Shown here piece after piece: positions 40,677-50,390 of a stretch of 64,000 nt of DNA. Positions within the stretch are counted from its first letter, which is position 1. Each line of letters begins with the position of its first letter. Source of the stretch: Frateuria_A sp051900415. GTDB lineage: Bacteria; Pseudomonadota; Gammaproteobacteria; Xanthomonadales; Rhodanobacteraceae. The position numbers were made by a program, and so were the translations under genes. Under the pieces are notes generated by a model that made no database searches, had not been told where the DNA came from, and saw nothing but the letters and a program-made list of their open reading frames with translations. The stretch spans positions 44,943-108,942 of the forward strand of contig NZ_JBHZGL010000014.1 in NCBI RefSeq assembly GCF_051900415.1, read 5' to 3'.

Positions 40677-41177
40677 TCAGGTCCGGCGCATTTCGGTACC
40701 GGCAGCAATATCGTGAAGGGCTCGCCGCCGCCGGTCGATCAACGCCGGCGCGAACCACACCGCCCAGCCGGCCAGCACCACCCATACCGCACCGCGCAGC
40801 CCCAGCCACGGGGCCAGGCCCAGCAACAGCAGCGGCAAGGCCGCGACGATCACCCGCCGCAGCGCCTGTCCCCACAGCACCTTGCCGCCATTGGCACCGA
40901 CCACGCGGATGCGCCACGGCCGCATGCCGAGCGTCTGCCCGCCGCGCAGCCACGAGATCACGAAATACGCGCCCACCACCAGGCCCTGCAGCGGCTGGTA
41001 CCACCACGCGATCGCCGGATGCGTGCCAGCGGCCACCACCTGGCCGCCGGTGGCGAGCTGGCACAGCAGCCCCACCACCATCACGATCGCCACCACCGCG
41101 AGCAGGTCGTAGACCAGGGCGGCGAGGCGGCGCCACATCGGGCAGGGAAGGGCGGCGGGGTCGTGCGATCGGGTCAT
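40677..41177 (-). CDS. RDD-family membrane protein
   Basis: 166 aa with about four hydrophobic segments. The family Arg and Asp pair sits in PMWRRLAALVYDLLAV; GGQTLGMRPWRIRVVGANG and PALIDRRRRALHDIAAGTEM are conserved later stretches. Some members are Na+(Li+,K+)/H+ antiporters; function here unknown. Start ATG 41177, divergent from xerD by 46 bp. Confidence 0.88.
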   Translation of the reverse strand: MTRSHDPAALPCPMWRRLAALVYDLLAVVAIVMVVGLLCQLATGGQVVAAGTHPAIAWWYQPLQGLVVGAYFVISWLRGGQTLGMRPWRIRVVGANGGKVLWGQALRRVIVAALPLLLLGLAPWLGLRGAVWVVLAGWAVWFAPALIDRRRRALHDIAAGTEMRRT

Positions 41178-41223
41178 CGGCGTTTCGCTTGCGCCCGCCG
41201 CGAACCGCGGCGAGCATCTGCGC

Positions 41224-42135
41224 ATGCAGGAAAAGAGCGCAAGTATCGCCGAAGCCGACCAGCGCAGCATCGCCGCGTTCCTTGAACGGGTCTGGTCCGA
41301 AGACGGCCTGGCCGACCGCACCCTGGAAGCCTATCGGCAGGACCTTGAGGGACTGGCGCGCTGGCTCGCCTCGCGCGGACGCGGTCTGCAGACGGCGCGC
41401 CGCGAGGACCTGTCGGCGTTCCACGGCAGCCAGCCGGCGGCGGTCCGTTCGATGGCGCGGCGCCAGTCGGCGTTCCGGCGCTATTACGGCCAGCTCGCGC
41501 GCGACACCCCGGGTTACGAGGACCCCACGCTGCTGATCGAGCGCCCGCGCATGCCACGCAGTCTGCCCAAGGCGCTGGCCGAGCGCGAGATCGAGGCGCT
41601 CCTCGCCGCACCGGACGTGGATTCCACCCTCGGCCTGCGCGATCGCGCGATGCTCGAGCTGATGTACGCCTCCGGCCTGCGCGTGTCGGAGCTGGTCGAG
41701 CTCCCGCTGGCCGCGCTCAACACGCGCCAGGGCGTGCTGCGGATTACCGGCAAGGGCGGCAAGGACCGCCTGGTGCCGGTCGGCGAAGTCGCGCTTGAGC
41801 GCATCGAGGCCTATCTCGCGGATGCACGGCCGCAGCTCGCAAAAGGCCGCCAGCCGGCGGCGCTGTTCCTCAGCCGGCGCGGCGAGGGCATGACGCGGCA
41901 GATGTTCTGGACGCTGGTCAAGCGGCACGCGCTGGCGGTCGGCATCGAGGGCAAACGCATCTCGCCGCATGTGCTGCGCCACTCCTTCGCCACCCATCTG
42001 CTCAACCACGGCGCCGACCTGCGCGCGCTGCAGTTGCTGCTGGGGCATGCCTCGCTCAGCACCACGCAGATCTACACGCTGGTGGCGAAGGAAGGCCTGA
42101 AGCGCCTGCACGCGAAACACCACCCTCGCGGCTGA
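41224..42135 (+). CDS. xerD: Site-specific tyrosine recombinase XerD
   Basis: 303 aa. SAM-like N-terminal domain (to about 105) and the catalytic domain with R153 (SGLRVSEL), K177 (ITGKGGKDR), H249 and R252 (SPHVLRHSFATHLL), H275 (LLGHASL) and nucleophile Y284 (TTQIYT). With XerC it resolves chromosome dimers at dif. It is followed by a dsbC-type gene, the order seen in gammaproteobacteria. Confidence 0.95.
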   Translation: MQEKSASIAEADQRSIAAFLERVWSEDGLADRTLEAYRQDLEGLARWLASRGRGLQTARREDLSAFHGSQPAAVRSMARRQSAFRRYYGQLARDTPGYEDPTLLIERPRMPRSLPKALAEREIEALLAAPDVDSTLGLRDRAMLELMYASGLRVSELVELPLAALNTRQGVLRITGKGGKDRLVPVGEVALERIEAYLADARPQLAKGRQPAALFLSRRGEGMTRQMFWTLVKRHALAVGIEGKRISPHVLRHSFATHLLNHGADLRALQLLLGHASLSTTQIYTLVAKEGLKRLHAKHHPRG

Positions 42136-42259
42136 CGCAGACGGTCCGGCCAGGCTGAAGCCAGGCCTGTGGGGTTCCGGGGCTCGTAAGCTCCCGCTTA
42201 TCCCCGCTGTGCCAGAATCGGCCGATCGCCGCTTTCCCCCACGCGGCCGCGAGGTTCCG

Positions 42260-43063
42260 ATGTTCAAGAAACTCTCCGTCGCGCTGCTCGCCAGCGCCTT
42301 CGCGCTCGCCGCCTGCGCGGCCGACCGCCAGGACGCCGCCGCCACCGGCAGCGCGCCCGATCCGGCCCTCGCCGCCGGCAGCACGATCGATCCGGCTGCC
42401 GGGGAGGTGGTCCGCGCAGCGCTGAAGAAGCTCGCCCCTGGCGTGCAGATCGACCAGATCACGGCCTCGCCGCTGCCGGGCTTTTACCAGGTGATTGCCT
42501 CCGGACAACTGGTCTATGTCAGTGCCGACGGCAAGTACATGATCAATGGCGACGTGGTCGACCTGGCCGCCAGGGAGAACCTGAGCGAACGCGCCTGGGC
42601 AGGCTTCCGCAAGGCCGAACTGGCCAAGGTGCCGGCGTCCCAGCGCATCGTGTTCGCGCCGCCGCACCCGAAGTACACGGTGACCGTGTTCTCCGACGTC
42701 AACTGCGGCTACTGCCGCATGTTCCATTCGCACATCAAGCAGTTCAACGACGAAGGCATCGCGGTGGAATACCTGGCCTGGCCGCGCGAGGGCGTGACCG
42801 ATACCGCTGGCGCCCCCACCGACACGTACAAGGAAATGGTCTCGGTCTGGTGCGCCGCCGACCGCAAGGCCGCGTTCACCGCCGCCAAGCAGGGCAAGGC
42901 GCCCAAGCCCGCCGAGTGCGCCAATCCCGTCAAGGACGAGTTCGACCTCGGCGTCAAGCTCGGCGTCACCGGCACGCCGATGGTGCTGGGACCCGACGGG
43001 ACGGTGCTGGGCGGCTACGTCACGCCCGACAAGCTATTGAAGATGCTAGAAAAAGGCGGCTGA
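42260..43063 (+). CDS. dsbC: DsbC-like thiol:disulfide interchange protein
   Basis: 267 aa. N-terminal export signal with a possible lipobox (LAAC, Cys19), so perhaps a lipoprotein; a DsbC-type dimerisation domain (about 45-105), then a thioredoxin fold with CGYC (149-152) and the cis-Pro loop GVTGTPMVL. It isomerises wrong disulfides in the periplasm and is recycled by DsbD. A second Cys pair (C-VW-C and AEC) matches DsbC's structural disulfide. Confidence 0.88.
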   Translation: MFKKLSVALLASAFALAACAADRQDAAATGSAPDPALAAGSTIDPAAGEVVRAALKKLAPGVQIDQITASPLPGFYQVIASGQLVYVSADGKYMINGDVVDLAARENLSERAWAGFRKAELAKVPASQRIVFAPPHPKYTVTVFSDVNCGYCRMFHSHIKQFNDEGIAVEYLAWPREGVTDTAGAPTDTYKEMVSVWCAADRKAAFTAAKQGKAPKPAECANPVKDEFDLGVKLGVTGTPMVLGPDGTVLGGYVTPDKLLKMLEKGG

Positions 43064-43068
43064 TCCCT

Positions 43069-43124
43069 GTAGGAGCGCCCTTGGGCGCGACCGGGATGGC
43101 GGTCGCGCCCAAGGGCGCTCCTAC
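43069..43124. repeat. GTAG-type palindromic repeat
   Basis: GTAGGAGCGCCCTTGGGCGCGACC and GGTCGCGCCCAAGGGCGCTCCTAC are perfect arms. Between dsbC and purL. Confidence 0.9.
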
Positions 43125-43182
43125 ACTCAAGGATCGGTCTGCTTGGATTGGTGGGCTGGATGGGCCGCCCGGTCGCATCGGG

Positions 43183-43188
43183 TAGAAT
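43183..43188 (+). promoter_or_regulatory. Likely -10 element of purL
   Basis: TAGAAT with a GC-rich GGGCGC discriminator, 34 bp before the purL ATG. No good -35 box or PurR-like operator was recognised. Confidence 0.45.
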
Positions 43189-43221
43189 AGGGCGCTTCCC
43201 TTCAGCGCCGAATCCCCCCGC

Positions 43222-46200
43222 ATGATCGCTTTCGACGGGCAGAGCGCCCTTTCGCCGTTTCGCCTTGAACGCCTGAACGCCCGCCTCGACGCGGTGCACC
43301 GCGGCGCGCGCGTGCAGGCTGTCTGGTTCGTCTACGTGCTCGATGCCGGCCACGCGCCCGAAGGCGCCGAGCGCAAGCGCCTGCTCGAAGTGCTGGAAGC
43401 CAAGGACGCCACGGCCGAGTCCGCCACCCTGTGGACGGTGCCACGGCTGGGCACCATCTCGCCCTGGTCGAGCAAGGCCACCGACATCCTGCACGGCGCC
43501 GGCTTCGACGTACGCCGCGTCGAGCGCGGCGTGGCCTGGCAGGTCGCCGGCCTGCCGGCTGCGGGTACGCCCGATTACGTGGCGGTGCTGACCGTGCTGC
43601 ACGATCCGATGACCGAATCGGTGCTGACCGACCTGGCACAAGCGCAGGGCCTGTTCCTGGCCGGCACGCCGGGCGACCTGGTGCACGTCGAGCTCGGCGG
43701 CGCGCCGCGCGAGGCGCTGGCCGCCGCCAACGCGCGCCTGGGCCTGGCGCTGGCCGACGACGAGATCGACTACCTCGCCGAGCGCTACGCGGAACTGGGC
43801 CGCGACCCGACCGACGCCGAGCTGTTCATGTTCGCGCAGGCCAACTCCGAGCATTGCCGCCACAAGGTGTTCAACGCGAGCTGGACGATCGACGGCGAAG
43901 CACAGGACAAGAGCCTGTTCGCCATGATCAAGCACACCCACCAGTGCTCCCCGGCGCATACGCTCTCGGCCTACAAGGACAACGCGGCGGTCATCGAGGG
44001 CCACACGGCCCATCGCTTCCTCACCGATGGCGAAGGCACCTGGCGCGCGCACGACGAACAGGTCGACTACGCAATCAAGGTCGAGACGCACAACCACCCG
44101 ACCGCGATCGCGCCCTGGCCGGGTGCGGCCACCGGCGCCGGCGGCGAGATCCGCGACGAGGGCGCCACCGGCCGCGGCGCCAAGCCCAAGGCCGGCCTGA
44201 CCGGCTTCTCGGTGTCGGACCTGCGCATCCCGGGCGCGCCGCAGCCGTGGGAAGTCGATCGCCCGTTGCCGCCGCGCATGGCCAGCGCTTTCGAGATCAT
44301 GCGCGACGGCCCGCTCGGCGCTGCCGCGTTCAACAACGAATTCGGCCGACCCTGCCTGGGCGGCTACTTCCGCACCTACGAGCACGAAACCGGCGAAGCC
44401 GGCGTGCGCCGCGGCTACGACAAGCCGATCATGATCGCCGGCGGCCTGGCCAATATCCGCCACGACCACGTGCAGAAGCGCGACATCCAGCCGGGCCACG
44501 CGGTGATCGTGCTGGGCGGCCCGGCGATGCTGATCGGCCTGGGCGGCGGCGCGGCCTCGTCGGTCGCCTCCGGCGCCTCCAGCGCCGAGCTCGACTTCGC
44601 TTCGGTGCAGCGCGACAACGCCGAGATGGAGCGGCGCTGCCAGCAGGTGATCGACAGTTGCTGGATGCGGGGCGAGCACAACCCGATCGTCAGCATCCAC
44701 GACGTCGGCGCCGGTGGCCTGTCCAACGCCATTCCCGAATTGCTCAACGACGCCGGCGTCGGCGGCGAGATCGACCTCTCCAGGGTGCCCTGCGACGACC
44801 CGTCGCTCTCGCCCATGCAGGTGTGGAGCAACGAGTCGCAGGAGCGCTACGTGCTCGGCATCGCGCAGGAAAACCTCGCCGAGTTCGAGGCCTACTGCAA
44901 GCGCGAGCGCTGCCCGTACGCGGTGGTCGGCACCGCCACCGCCGAGCGCACGTTGCGGGTGACCGACCCGCGCCGCAACCTCACCGTGATCGATCTGCCG
45001 ATGGACGTGCTGTTCGGCAAGCCGCCGCGCATGCACCGCGACGCGCAGCGGATCAAGCCGCGCGTGGACCTGCTGCCGGACCTCTCCGGCATCGGCATGG
45101 ACGAGGCGGTGCAGCGCGTGCTGCGCCTGCCCACCGTGGGCAGCAAGAACTTCCTGATCACCATCGGCGACCGCACCGTCGGCGGCCTCAACCATCGTGA
45201 CCCGATGGTCGGCCCGTGGCAGGTGCCGGTGGCGGACTGCGCCGTCACGCTCACCGACTTCGACGGCTACCAGGGCGAGGCGATGGCGATGGCCGAGCGC
45301 GCCCCGGTGGCGCTGCTCAACAGCGCCGATGCCGCGCGGCTGGCCGTGGGCGAGGCGATCACCAACCTGGCCGCCGCGCCGATCGCCTCGCTGGGCGAGA
45401 TCCGCCTGTCGGCCAACTGGATGGCCGCGGTCAACCACGCAGGTGAGGATGCCGCGCTATTTGACGCGGTCAAGGCGGTCGGCATGGAGCTGTGCCCCGC
45501 GCTCGACATCGCCATCCCGGTCGGCAAGGACTCGCTCTCCATGCAGACCGTGTGGCAGGACGGCGACCAGCCGCAGCGCACGGTCGCGCCGGTGTCGCTG
45601 GTCATTACCGGCTTTGCCCGCGTCGACGACGTACGCCGCACGCTCACGCCGCAGCTCAAGCTCGACCGTGGCGATTCCGAGTTGTGGCTGATCGACCTCG
45701 GCGCCGGGCGCGACCGCCTGGGCGGTTCCGCGCTGACCCAGGTGTTCAATCGCGCCGGCGGCGTGCCGCCGGACCTGGACGATCCCAAGCGCCTGCGCGC
45801 GCTGTTCGAGCTGGTGCAGGAGGCCAACCGCGCCGGCCTGGTGCTCGCCTACCACGACCGATCCGACGGCGGCGTGCTGGTGACGCTGCTGGAGATGGCT
45901 TTCGCCGGCCACTGCGGCCTGCAGATTCATCTTGACGGCTGGGCCGAAGCCACGCTGCGCGCGCTGTTCAACGAGGAACTGGGCGCCGTGTTGCAGGTGG
46001 CCAGCGCCAATCGCGAAGCTTTCGAAGCGCTGCTGGTCAAGCACGGCCTGGCCGGCATGAGCCACCGCATCGGCCGTCCGAAGGAGAAGCTCGGCATCAA
46101 GCTTTACCTGGGCGACGATGCCGTCTTCAAGTGGAACTGGACGCAATTGCTCGGCGCCTGGAACCAGACCAGCCACGCCATGCAGCGCCTGCGCGACAAT

Positions 46201-47082
46201 CCCGCCAGCGCCGATGCCGAGTGCGAATGGCGGCTGGATGACGCCGACCCGGGCGTAAGCCCCAAGCTCACGTTCAATCCGGGCGAGGACATCGCCGCGC
46301 CGTACATCGCCCGCGGCGCCCGTCCGCGCGTGGCGATCCTGCGCGAGCAGGGCGTCAACGGCCAGGTCGAGATGGCCGCGGCGTTCACCCGCGCCGGCTT
46401 CGACGCGGTGGACGTGCACATGTCCGACCTCGCCGCCGGCCGCCACAAGCTGGCCGACTTCCGCGGCTTCGCCGCCTGCGGCGGTTTCTCCTACGGCGAC
46501 GTGCTCGGCGCCGGCCGCGGCTGGGCCACCTCGATCCTCTACAACGAGGCGATGCGCGCGCAGTTCGAGGCGTTCTTCAACGATCCGTCGAAGTTCGCAC
46601 TGGGTGCCTGCAACGGCTGCCAGATGCTGTCGCAGCTGAAGGACATCATCCCGGGCGCCAAGCACTGGCCGAAGTTCGTACGCAACGCCTCCGAGCAGTA
46701 CGAGGCGCGCCTGGCCACGCTCGAAGTGCTCGACTCACCCAGCCTGTTCTTCAAGGGCATGGCCGGCTCGCGCATCCCGGTGGCGGTGGCGCACGGCGAG
46801 GGGCGGGTCAGCTTCCCCTACGCCTGCAGCCCGTCCAAGGCGCAGGCGGCGGTGCGCTTCGTGGACAACCGCGGCAAGCCGACCGAGAACTACCCGCTCA
46901 ACCCGAACGGCTCGCCCGGCGGCCTGGCCGGCTTTACCGCCGCCGACGGCCGCGTGACCATCCTGATGCCGCATCCGGAGCGCGTGTTCCGCAGCGTGCA
47001 GTTGAGCTGGCATCCGGAGAACTGGGGCGAGGATTCGCCGTGGATGCGCATGTTCCGCAACGCGCGGGTGTGGTGCGGCTGA
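43222..47082 (+). CDS. purL: Phosphoribosylformylglycinamidine synthase (large, single-chain)
   Basis: 1286 aa enzyme of de novo purine synthesis, converting FGAR, glutamine and ATP to FGAM. The N-terminal domain, two PurM-like ATP-binding halves (NSEHCRHKVF and VETHNHPTAIAPWPGAATG near 210-300; a second with DRTVGGLNHRDPMVG near 655-665) and a C-terminal class I glutaminase (ACNGCQ, Cys near 1133; MPHPERVF, catalytic His near 1252) are all present. This single-chain form is the gammaproteobacterial type. Start ATG 43222. Confidence 0.97.
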   Translation: MIAFDGQSALSPFRLERLNARLDAVHRGARVQAVWFVYVLDAGHAPEGAERKRLLEVLEAKDATAESATLWTVPRLGTISPWSSKATDILHGAGFDVRRVERGVAWQVAGLPAAGTPDYVAVLTVLHDPMTESVLTDLAQAQGLFLAGTPGDLVHVELGGAPREALAAANARLGLALADDEIDYLAERYAELGRDPTDAELFMFAQANSEHCRHKVFNASWTIDGEAQDKSLFAMIKHTHQCSPAHTLSAYKDNAAVIEGHTAHRFLTDGEGTWRAHDEQVDYAIKVETHNHPTAIAPWPGAATGAGGEIRDEGATGRGAKPKAGLTGFSVSDLRIPGAPQPWEVDRPLPPRMASAFEIMRDGPLGAAAFNNEFGRPCLGGYFRTYEHETGEAGVRRGYDKPIMIAGGLANIRHDHVQKRDIQPGHAVIVLGGPAMLIGLGGGAASSVASGASSAELDFASVQRDNAEMERRCQQVIDSCWMRGEHNPIVSIHDVGAGGLSNAIPELLNDAGVGGEIDLSRVPCDDPSLSPMQVWSNESQERYVLGIAQENLAEFEAYCKRERCPYAVVGTATAERTLRVTDPRRNLTVIDLPMDVLFGKPPRMHRDAQRIKPRVDLLPDLSGIGMDEAVQRVLRLPTVGSKNFLITIGDRTVGGLNHRDPMVGPWQVPVADCAVTLTDFDGYQGEAMAMAERAPVALLNSADAARLAVGEAITNLAAAPIASLGEIRLSANWMAAVNHAGEDAALFDAVKAVGMELCPALDIAIPVGKDSLSMQTVWQDGDQPQRTVAPVSLVITGFARVDDVRRTLTPQLKLDRGDSELWLIDLGAGRDRLGGSALTQVFNRAGGVPPDLDDPKRLRALFELVQEANRAGLVLAYHDRSDGGVLVTLLEMAFAGHCGLQIHLDGWAEATLRALFNEELGAVLQVASANREAFEALLVKHGLAGMSHRIGRPKEKLGIKLYLGDDAVFKWNWTQLLGAWNQTSHAMQRLRDNPASADAECEWRLDDADPGVSPKLTFNPGEDIAAPYIARGARPRVAILREQGVNGQVEMAAAFTRAGFDAVDVHMSDLAAGRHKLADFRGFAACGGFSYGDVLGAGRGWATSILYNEAMRAQFEAFFNDPSKFALGACNGCQMLSQLKDIIPGAKHWPKFVRNASEQYEARLATLEVLDSPSLFFKGMAGSRIPVAVAHGEGRVSFPYACSPSKAQAAVRFVDNRGKPTENYPLNPNGSPGGLAGFTAADGRVTILMPHPERVFRSVQLSWHPENWGEDSPWMRMFRNARVWCG

Positions 47083-47214
47083 GGGGCGCGGTTCGCGTAG
47101 TCAACCGCTGACGTTGCGGCTCCCTCGCGCGCGGTAAGGTCGGCGCATGTCAGGTACGGCGGGCCTTTTTCCGATCCCTCTCTCTCCCGGCACTGCCGGG
47201 GGAGCGGTGGTGGC

Positions 47215-47910
47215 GTGACCGGGGTGCCCACACGTTGGCTCCTCGCGCCGGCCTGGCTGTTCCTGCTGGCGCTGCAGCCGTGGTGGCTGGGGCTGCCGTT
47301 GTTGCTGTCGGTGGCGGCGGTGCTGCTGTTCGCCAGCGATCGACTGGAAGGTCACGCGCCCGTGTTGCGCCTGGCGTTGAGCTGGGGTTTGCCGGGCGTG
47401 CTGTTTGCAGGGCAACGCGCTCTCGGCGGCAATGCCTTCGCCTGGGCGATGGCATTGCTGGGGGCACTGGCGGGTTTCACCTTGCTGGCCGGGCTGGAGG
47501 CATGGCTCGATCGTGGGCGGCGCGAGCAGGTTGCGCAGCCGGAGTTGCGCGACTGGCCGAGCCTGGCGTTGGCGCCGATCGGGCCGGGGGCGGTGGTGGT
47601 CGAGTTGGTGCCGCCCGCGTGGTCGGAAGGTACGTGCCCGGATCCGCGCGGGGGCGAGGTGCGCTGGGAGGCGGGGCGCTTCGTGCTGGCCGATGCGACG
47701 GTGGAGCGGGTGCAGGCGCACGCGTCGTTCAGTCCCGATGGTCGCTGGTTCGTTGCACGCACGTCGCGCGGTCTTGTGCTGCTCGACCGTGACCATGGAC
47801 GTCTTTATCGCCTGCGTGGCTGGGAGTTGTGCGGCTGGCATGACGGCCCGTGGCTCGCCCGAGAGGCGGGGCCGGCGATGGCTTGGCGTGAGGTGCTTGG
47901 TCGCCACTGA
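47215..47910 (+). CDS. Hypothetical membrane protein
   Basis: 231 aa. Three or four hydrophobic segments fill the first 100 residues (LLAPAWLFLLALQPWWLGLPLLL; WGLPGVLF; WAMALLGALAGFTLLAG), followed by a soluble C-terminal domain with beta-strand-like stretches (ASFSPDGRWFVARTSRGLVLLDRDHGRLYRLRG) resembling one blade of a propeller. No family recognised. The GTG at 47215 follows a GGGGGAG ribosome site. Confidence 0.7.
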   Translation: MTGVPTRWLLAPAWLFLLALQPWWLGLPLLLSVAAVLLFASDRLEGHAPVLRLALSWGLPGVLFAGQRALGGNAFAWAMALLGALAGFTLLAGLEAWLDRGRREQVAQPELRDWPSLALAPIGPGAVVVELVPPAWSEGTCPDPRGGEVRWEAGRFVLADATVERVQAHASFSPDGRWFVARTSRGLVLLDRDHGRLYRLRGWELCGWHDGPWLAREAGPAMAWREVLGRH

Positions 47911-48412
47911 TCCTGCTCCCTCTCCCCTCCGGGGAGAGGGTTGGGGTGAGGGGCGGGGGCTCGCCTTGAGGTTTCCTTCAGAGCAAGAGCTTTCGGACGC
48001 CTTTGGCGCCCGAGTCACTTTCTCTTGCTTGCCCAAGAGAAAGTAACCAAAGAGAAGGGCACCCCGATGGCGCGCCCTTCGGGTACGCGTGCGGGCGGCG
48101 GGGTTTTTCGACGGGGCTTCCTGCCCCGACGAAAAACTGGCCGGCGTCCTGCCGGCCACCCTGCGGGCTGATCCGCCACCCGCCCGCCGCGCCATAGGGG
48201 ACCCGGGTAGAGCAGCGCGCTTCCTGCGCGCACTTTTCAGAGGAGCCAAGGCCAAGGCGAAAAGCCGGAGCGGAAGGCCGGAGCGGAAGGCATGGACGTG
48301 CGGCGAACGGGCTCCCTCTCCCCTCCGGGGAGAGGGCTGGGGTGAGGGGCCGGGGCTCGCGGGAAACTGCAGGCAGTTCTCCGCACCCCCGCCCCTCACG
48401 CATACTTGCCGG
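47911..48412. repeat. Gene-free region containing a dispersed repeat block
   Basis: No convincing gene. Two copies of CTCCCTCTCCCCTCCGGGG-type palindromes with the tail GGGTGAGGGGC..GGGCTCGC flank the block (about 47922-47972 and 48310-48362). Between them, 48010-48300 holds a hairpin CTTTCTCTTGCTTGCCCAAG-AGAAAG and a run of short palindromes (GCCGGCGTCCTGCCGGC; CGGGGCTTCCTGCCCCG). This matches, by recollection, a mobile intergenic repeat common in Xanthomonadales and pseudomonads. Readings through it look spurious. Confidence 0.6.
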
Positions 48413-49303
48413 GTGTCTACTCCCATTCCCCTCGCAAGGACGCTTCCGGTCAGCGTGATCGTGGTGTGCGCCGACAGCGGCTCCTCGCTGCGCGACTGCG
48501 CGCAGCGGGTGCTCGAAAGCGCGGTGCCGCTCGAGTTGATCCTGATCGACAACGGCTCGACCGACGGCGTGCCGCAGTCGATCGAAAGCGCGCACCCCGA
48601 GGAGCCGCGACTGAAGGTGATCTACAACCACGCCAACCTCGGCTTCGGCCCGGCGGTGAACCGTGCCGCCGCGGTGGCGAAGGGCGAGCACCTGCTGGTG
48701 CTCAACCCCGACTGCCTGCTCGAGCCGGACACCCTGACCCGCATGCTCGACACCCTCGACGAGCATCCCCAGGCCGGCATCGTCGGTGCCGTGGTGTGCG
48801 CGGCCGACGGCACGCCGGACCCGGCCTCGTACCGGCGCGATCCGCTGCTGCGCCACGCGCTGGCGACGTTGCTGGGCACGCGGGGCGGCATGAACATCGA
48901 CGGCGAGATACCCAGGCACGTGGTCAGCGCCGAAGCGGTGTCCGGTGCGCTCATGTTGCTGCCGCGCAAGGTGTTCGAGCAGTTGGGCGGTTTCGATGAG
49001 GCGTACTTCCTGCATTGCGAGGACCTGGACCTGTGCCGGCGCGCCCGCGATGCGGGTTACTCGGTCCTGCTCGCCGGCGACGTGCGCGTGCTGCACGGCA
49101 AGGGCGGTTCGAGCCGGCACCGGCCGGTATTCGTCAGCCGGCACAAGCATCGCGGCATGTGGCGCTGGTTCCGCAAGTTCGATCCGGCCGCGCGCCATCC
49201 CCTGGTGGCGGGACTTGTCTGGCTGGGCATCTGGACGCACTTCGCCATGCGGGTGCCCGGCCAGTTGTGGCGGTTGTCAAAAGCCTCGCGCCGCTCCCTG
49301 TAA
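48413..49303 (+). CDS. Family 2 glycosyltransferase
   Basis: 296 aa. GT-A fold with VSVIVVCADSGSS, LILIDNGSTDG, LGFGPAVNRAA, the metal-binding LVLNPDC and the acceptor-region HCEDLDLCRRARDAGY. Resembles rhamnosyltransferase-type GT2 enzymes that act on surface polysaccharides; donor and acceptor unknown. The GTG at 48413 is the last start before the GT2 core; upstream reading is repeat. No other polysaccharide genes are adjacent. Confidence 0.85.
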   Translation: MSTPIPLARTLPVSVIVVCADSGSSLRDCAQRVLESAVPLELILIDNGSTDGVPQSIESAHPEEPRLKVIYNHANLGFGPAVNRAAAVAKGEHLLVLNPDCLLEPDTLTRMLDTLDEHPQAGIVGAVVCAADGTPDPASYRRDPLLRHALATLLGTRGGMNIDGEIPRHVVSAEAVSGALMLLPRKVFEQLGGFDEAYFLHCEDLDLCRRARDAGYSVLLAGDVRVLHGKGGSSRHRPVFVSRHKHRGMWRWFRKFDPAARHPLVAGLVWLGIWTHFAMRVPGQLWRLSKASRRSL

Positions 49304-49371
49304 GAGCCCGCGTGCGGGTGATGCCCTTTCCCCACCTGCTGCAAGAGCATCGCCCGCACGCGGGCTCCTAC
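49300..49371. repeat. Palindromic repeat, GTAA variant
   Basis: GTAAGAGCCCGCGTGCGGGTGATGCCCT and AGAGCATCGCCCGCACGCGGGCTCCTAC; as the copy at 40602 but with GTAA at one end. It overlaps the glycosyltransferase stop codon. Confidence 0.85.
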
Positions 49372-49391
49372 GGAAGAACTGTCGACTGCGC

Positions 49392-50288
49392 ATGACCACC
49401 CGCCCCCGCACTTTCGCCGCCACCCTCGGCCTGCTCGCCCTCACTGCCGTGTGGGGCTCGACCTTCGTGCTGATCAAAGATGTGGTCGAGCGCATGCGCG
49501 TGGTGGATTTCCTTGCCGTGCGCTTCGCCATTGCAGCGCTCTCGATGCTGGTGCTGTTCGCGCGTCCGGTGTGGCGCTTGCCGCGCGGGCAGGCGGGCCG
49601 TGCGTTGCTGTTGGGTGTCGTCTACGGGCTCGCCCAGTTGCTGCAGACATGGGGATTGAAACTGATCGCGCCCAGCGTCAGCGGCTTTGCCACCGGCATG
49701 TATGTGGTGTTCACGCCGCTCCTGGCCTGGCTGCTGCTGCGTGAGCGCATCGCGGGCGTCGTCTGGCTGGCCGTCGCGCTGGCGACCGGGGGGCTGGCGC
49801 TACTGTCCCTGCACGGCGTGTCCATCGACCTGGGCGTGTGGCTGACGCTGGCCTCGGCGGCGCTTTACGCGTTGCACATCGTCGGCCTGGGCCGCTGGTC
49901 GCGCGAGCAGGACGCGGTCGGCATGTCGGCGGTGCAGGTCGTGGCGATCGCGCTGATCTGCCTGCTGGCCACTGCGCCGCAAGGGCCGGCGCTGCCTCCC
50001 GACGGCTCGACGTGGCTGGCGGTGCTGTACATGGCGCTGGTCGCCGGCGCGGGTGCGATGCTGATGCAGACTTGGGCGCAGGCGCACCTGCCGCCCGCGC
50101 GCGCGGCGATCGTGATGACCACCGAGCCGGTGTTCGCCGCGGGCTTCGCGGTGGCGCTGGGCGTGGATGCGCTGAGCTGGCGCATGCTCGCCGGCGGCGC
50201 GCTGGTGCTGGGGGCGATGTATCTGGTGGAGCTGGCCCCCAGGCGCAGCGTGGCGCTGGAGGCCGAGGCGCGACACCACGAGGTCTAG
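49392..50288 (+). CDS. EamA-family (DMT superfamily) transporter
   Basis: 298 aa with ten helices in two EamA repeats (ALTAVWGSTFVLIKDVVERM near the N-terminus; IVMTTEPVFAAGFAVALGVDALSWRMLAGGALVLGAM near the C-terminus). Not close to the other EamA gene at 12615. The substrate is unknown. Start ATG 49392, after the repeat. Confidence 0.9.
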   Translation: MTTRPRTFAATLGLLALTAVWGSTFVLIKDVVERMRVVDFLAVRFAIAALSMLVLFARPVWRLPRGQAGRALLLGVVYGLAQLLQTWGLKLIAPSVSGFATGMYVVFTPLLAWLLLRERIAGVVWLAVALATGGLALLSLHGVSIDLGVWLTLASAALYALHIVGLGRWSREQDAVGMSAVQVVAIALICLLATAPQGPALPPDGSTWLAVLYMALVAGAGAMLMQTWAQAHLPPARAAIVMTTEPVFAAGFAVALGVDALSWRMLAGGALVLGAMYLVELAPRRSVALEAEARHHEV

Positions 50289-50293
50289 CATGT

Positions 50294-50351
50294 GTAGGAG
50301 CGCACCCTGCGACCGCGGTGCATCCCGGTCGCGCACAGGGTGCGCTCCTGC
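50294..50351. repeat. GTAG-type palindromic repeat
   Basis: GTAGGAGCGCACCCTGCGACCGCGG and GGTCGCGCACAGGGTGCGCTCCTGC. The left arm has lost 5 bp (GTGCG) relative to the right. Lies between two convergent genes. Confidence 0.8.
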
Positions 50352-50390
50352 AGGGAGAGCATGCGGCCGAGCTGAAACCCTTGACTGGGC

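Noticed and set aside
43015..45438. 807-aa minus-strand reading opposite purL
   Set aside because: Antisense shadow; includes the GTAG repeat at 43069.
48015..48260. Short readings in the repeat block before the glycosyltransferase
   Set aside because: They follow palindromic repeats; commonly over-annotated spurious proteins.
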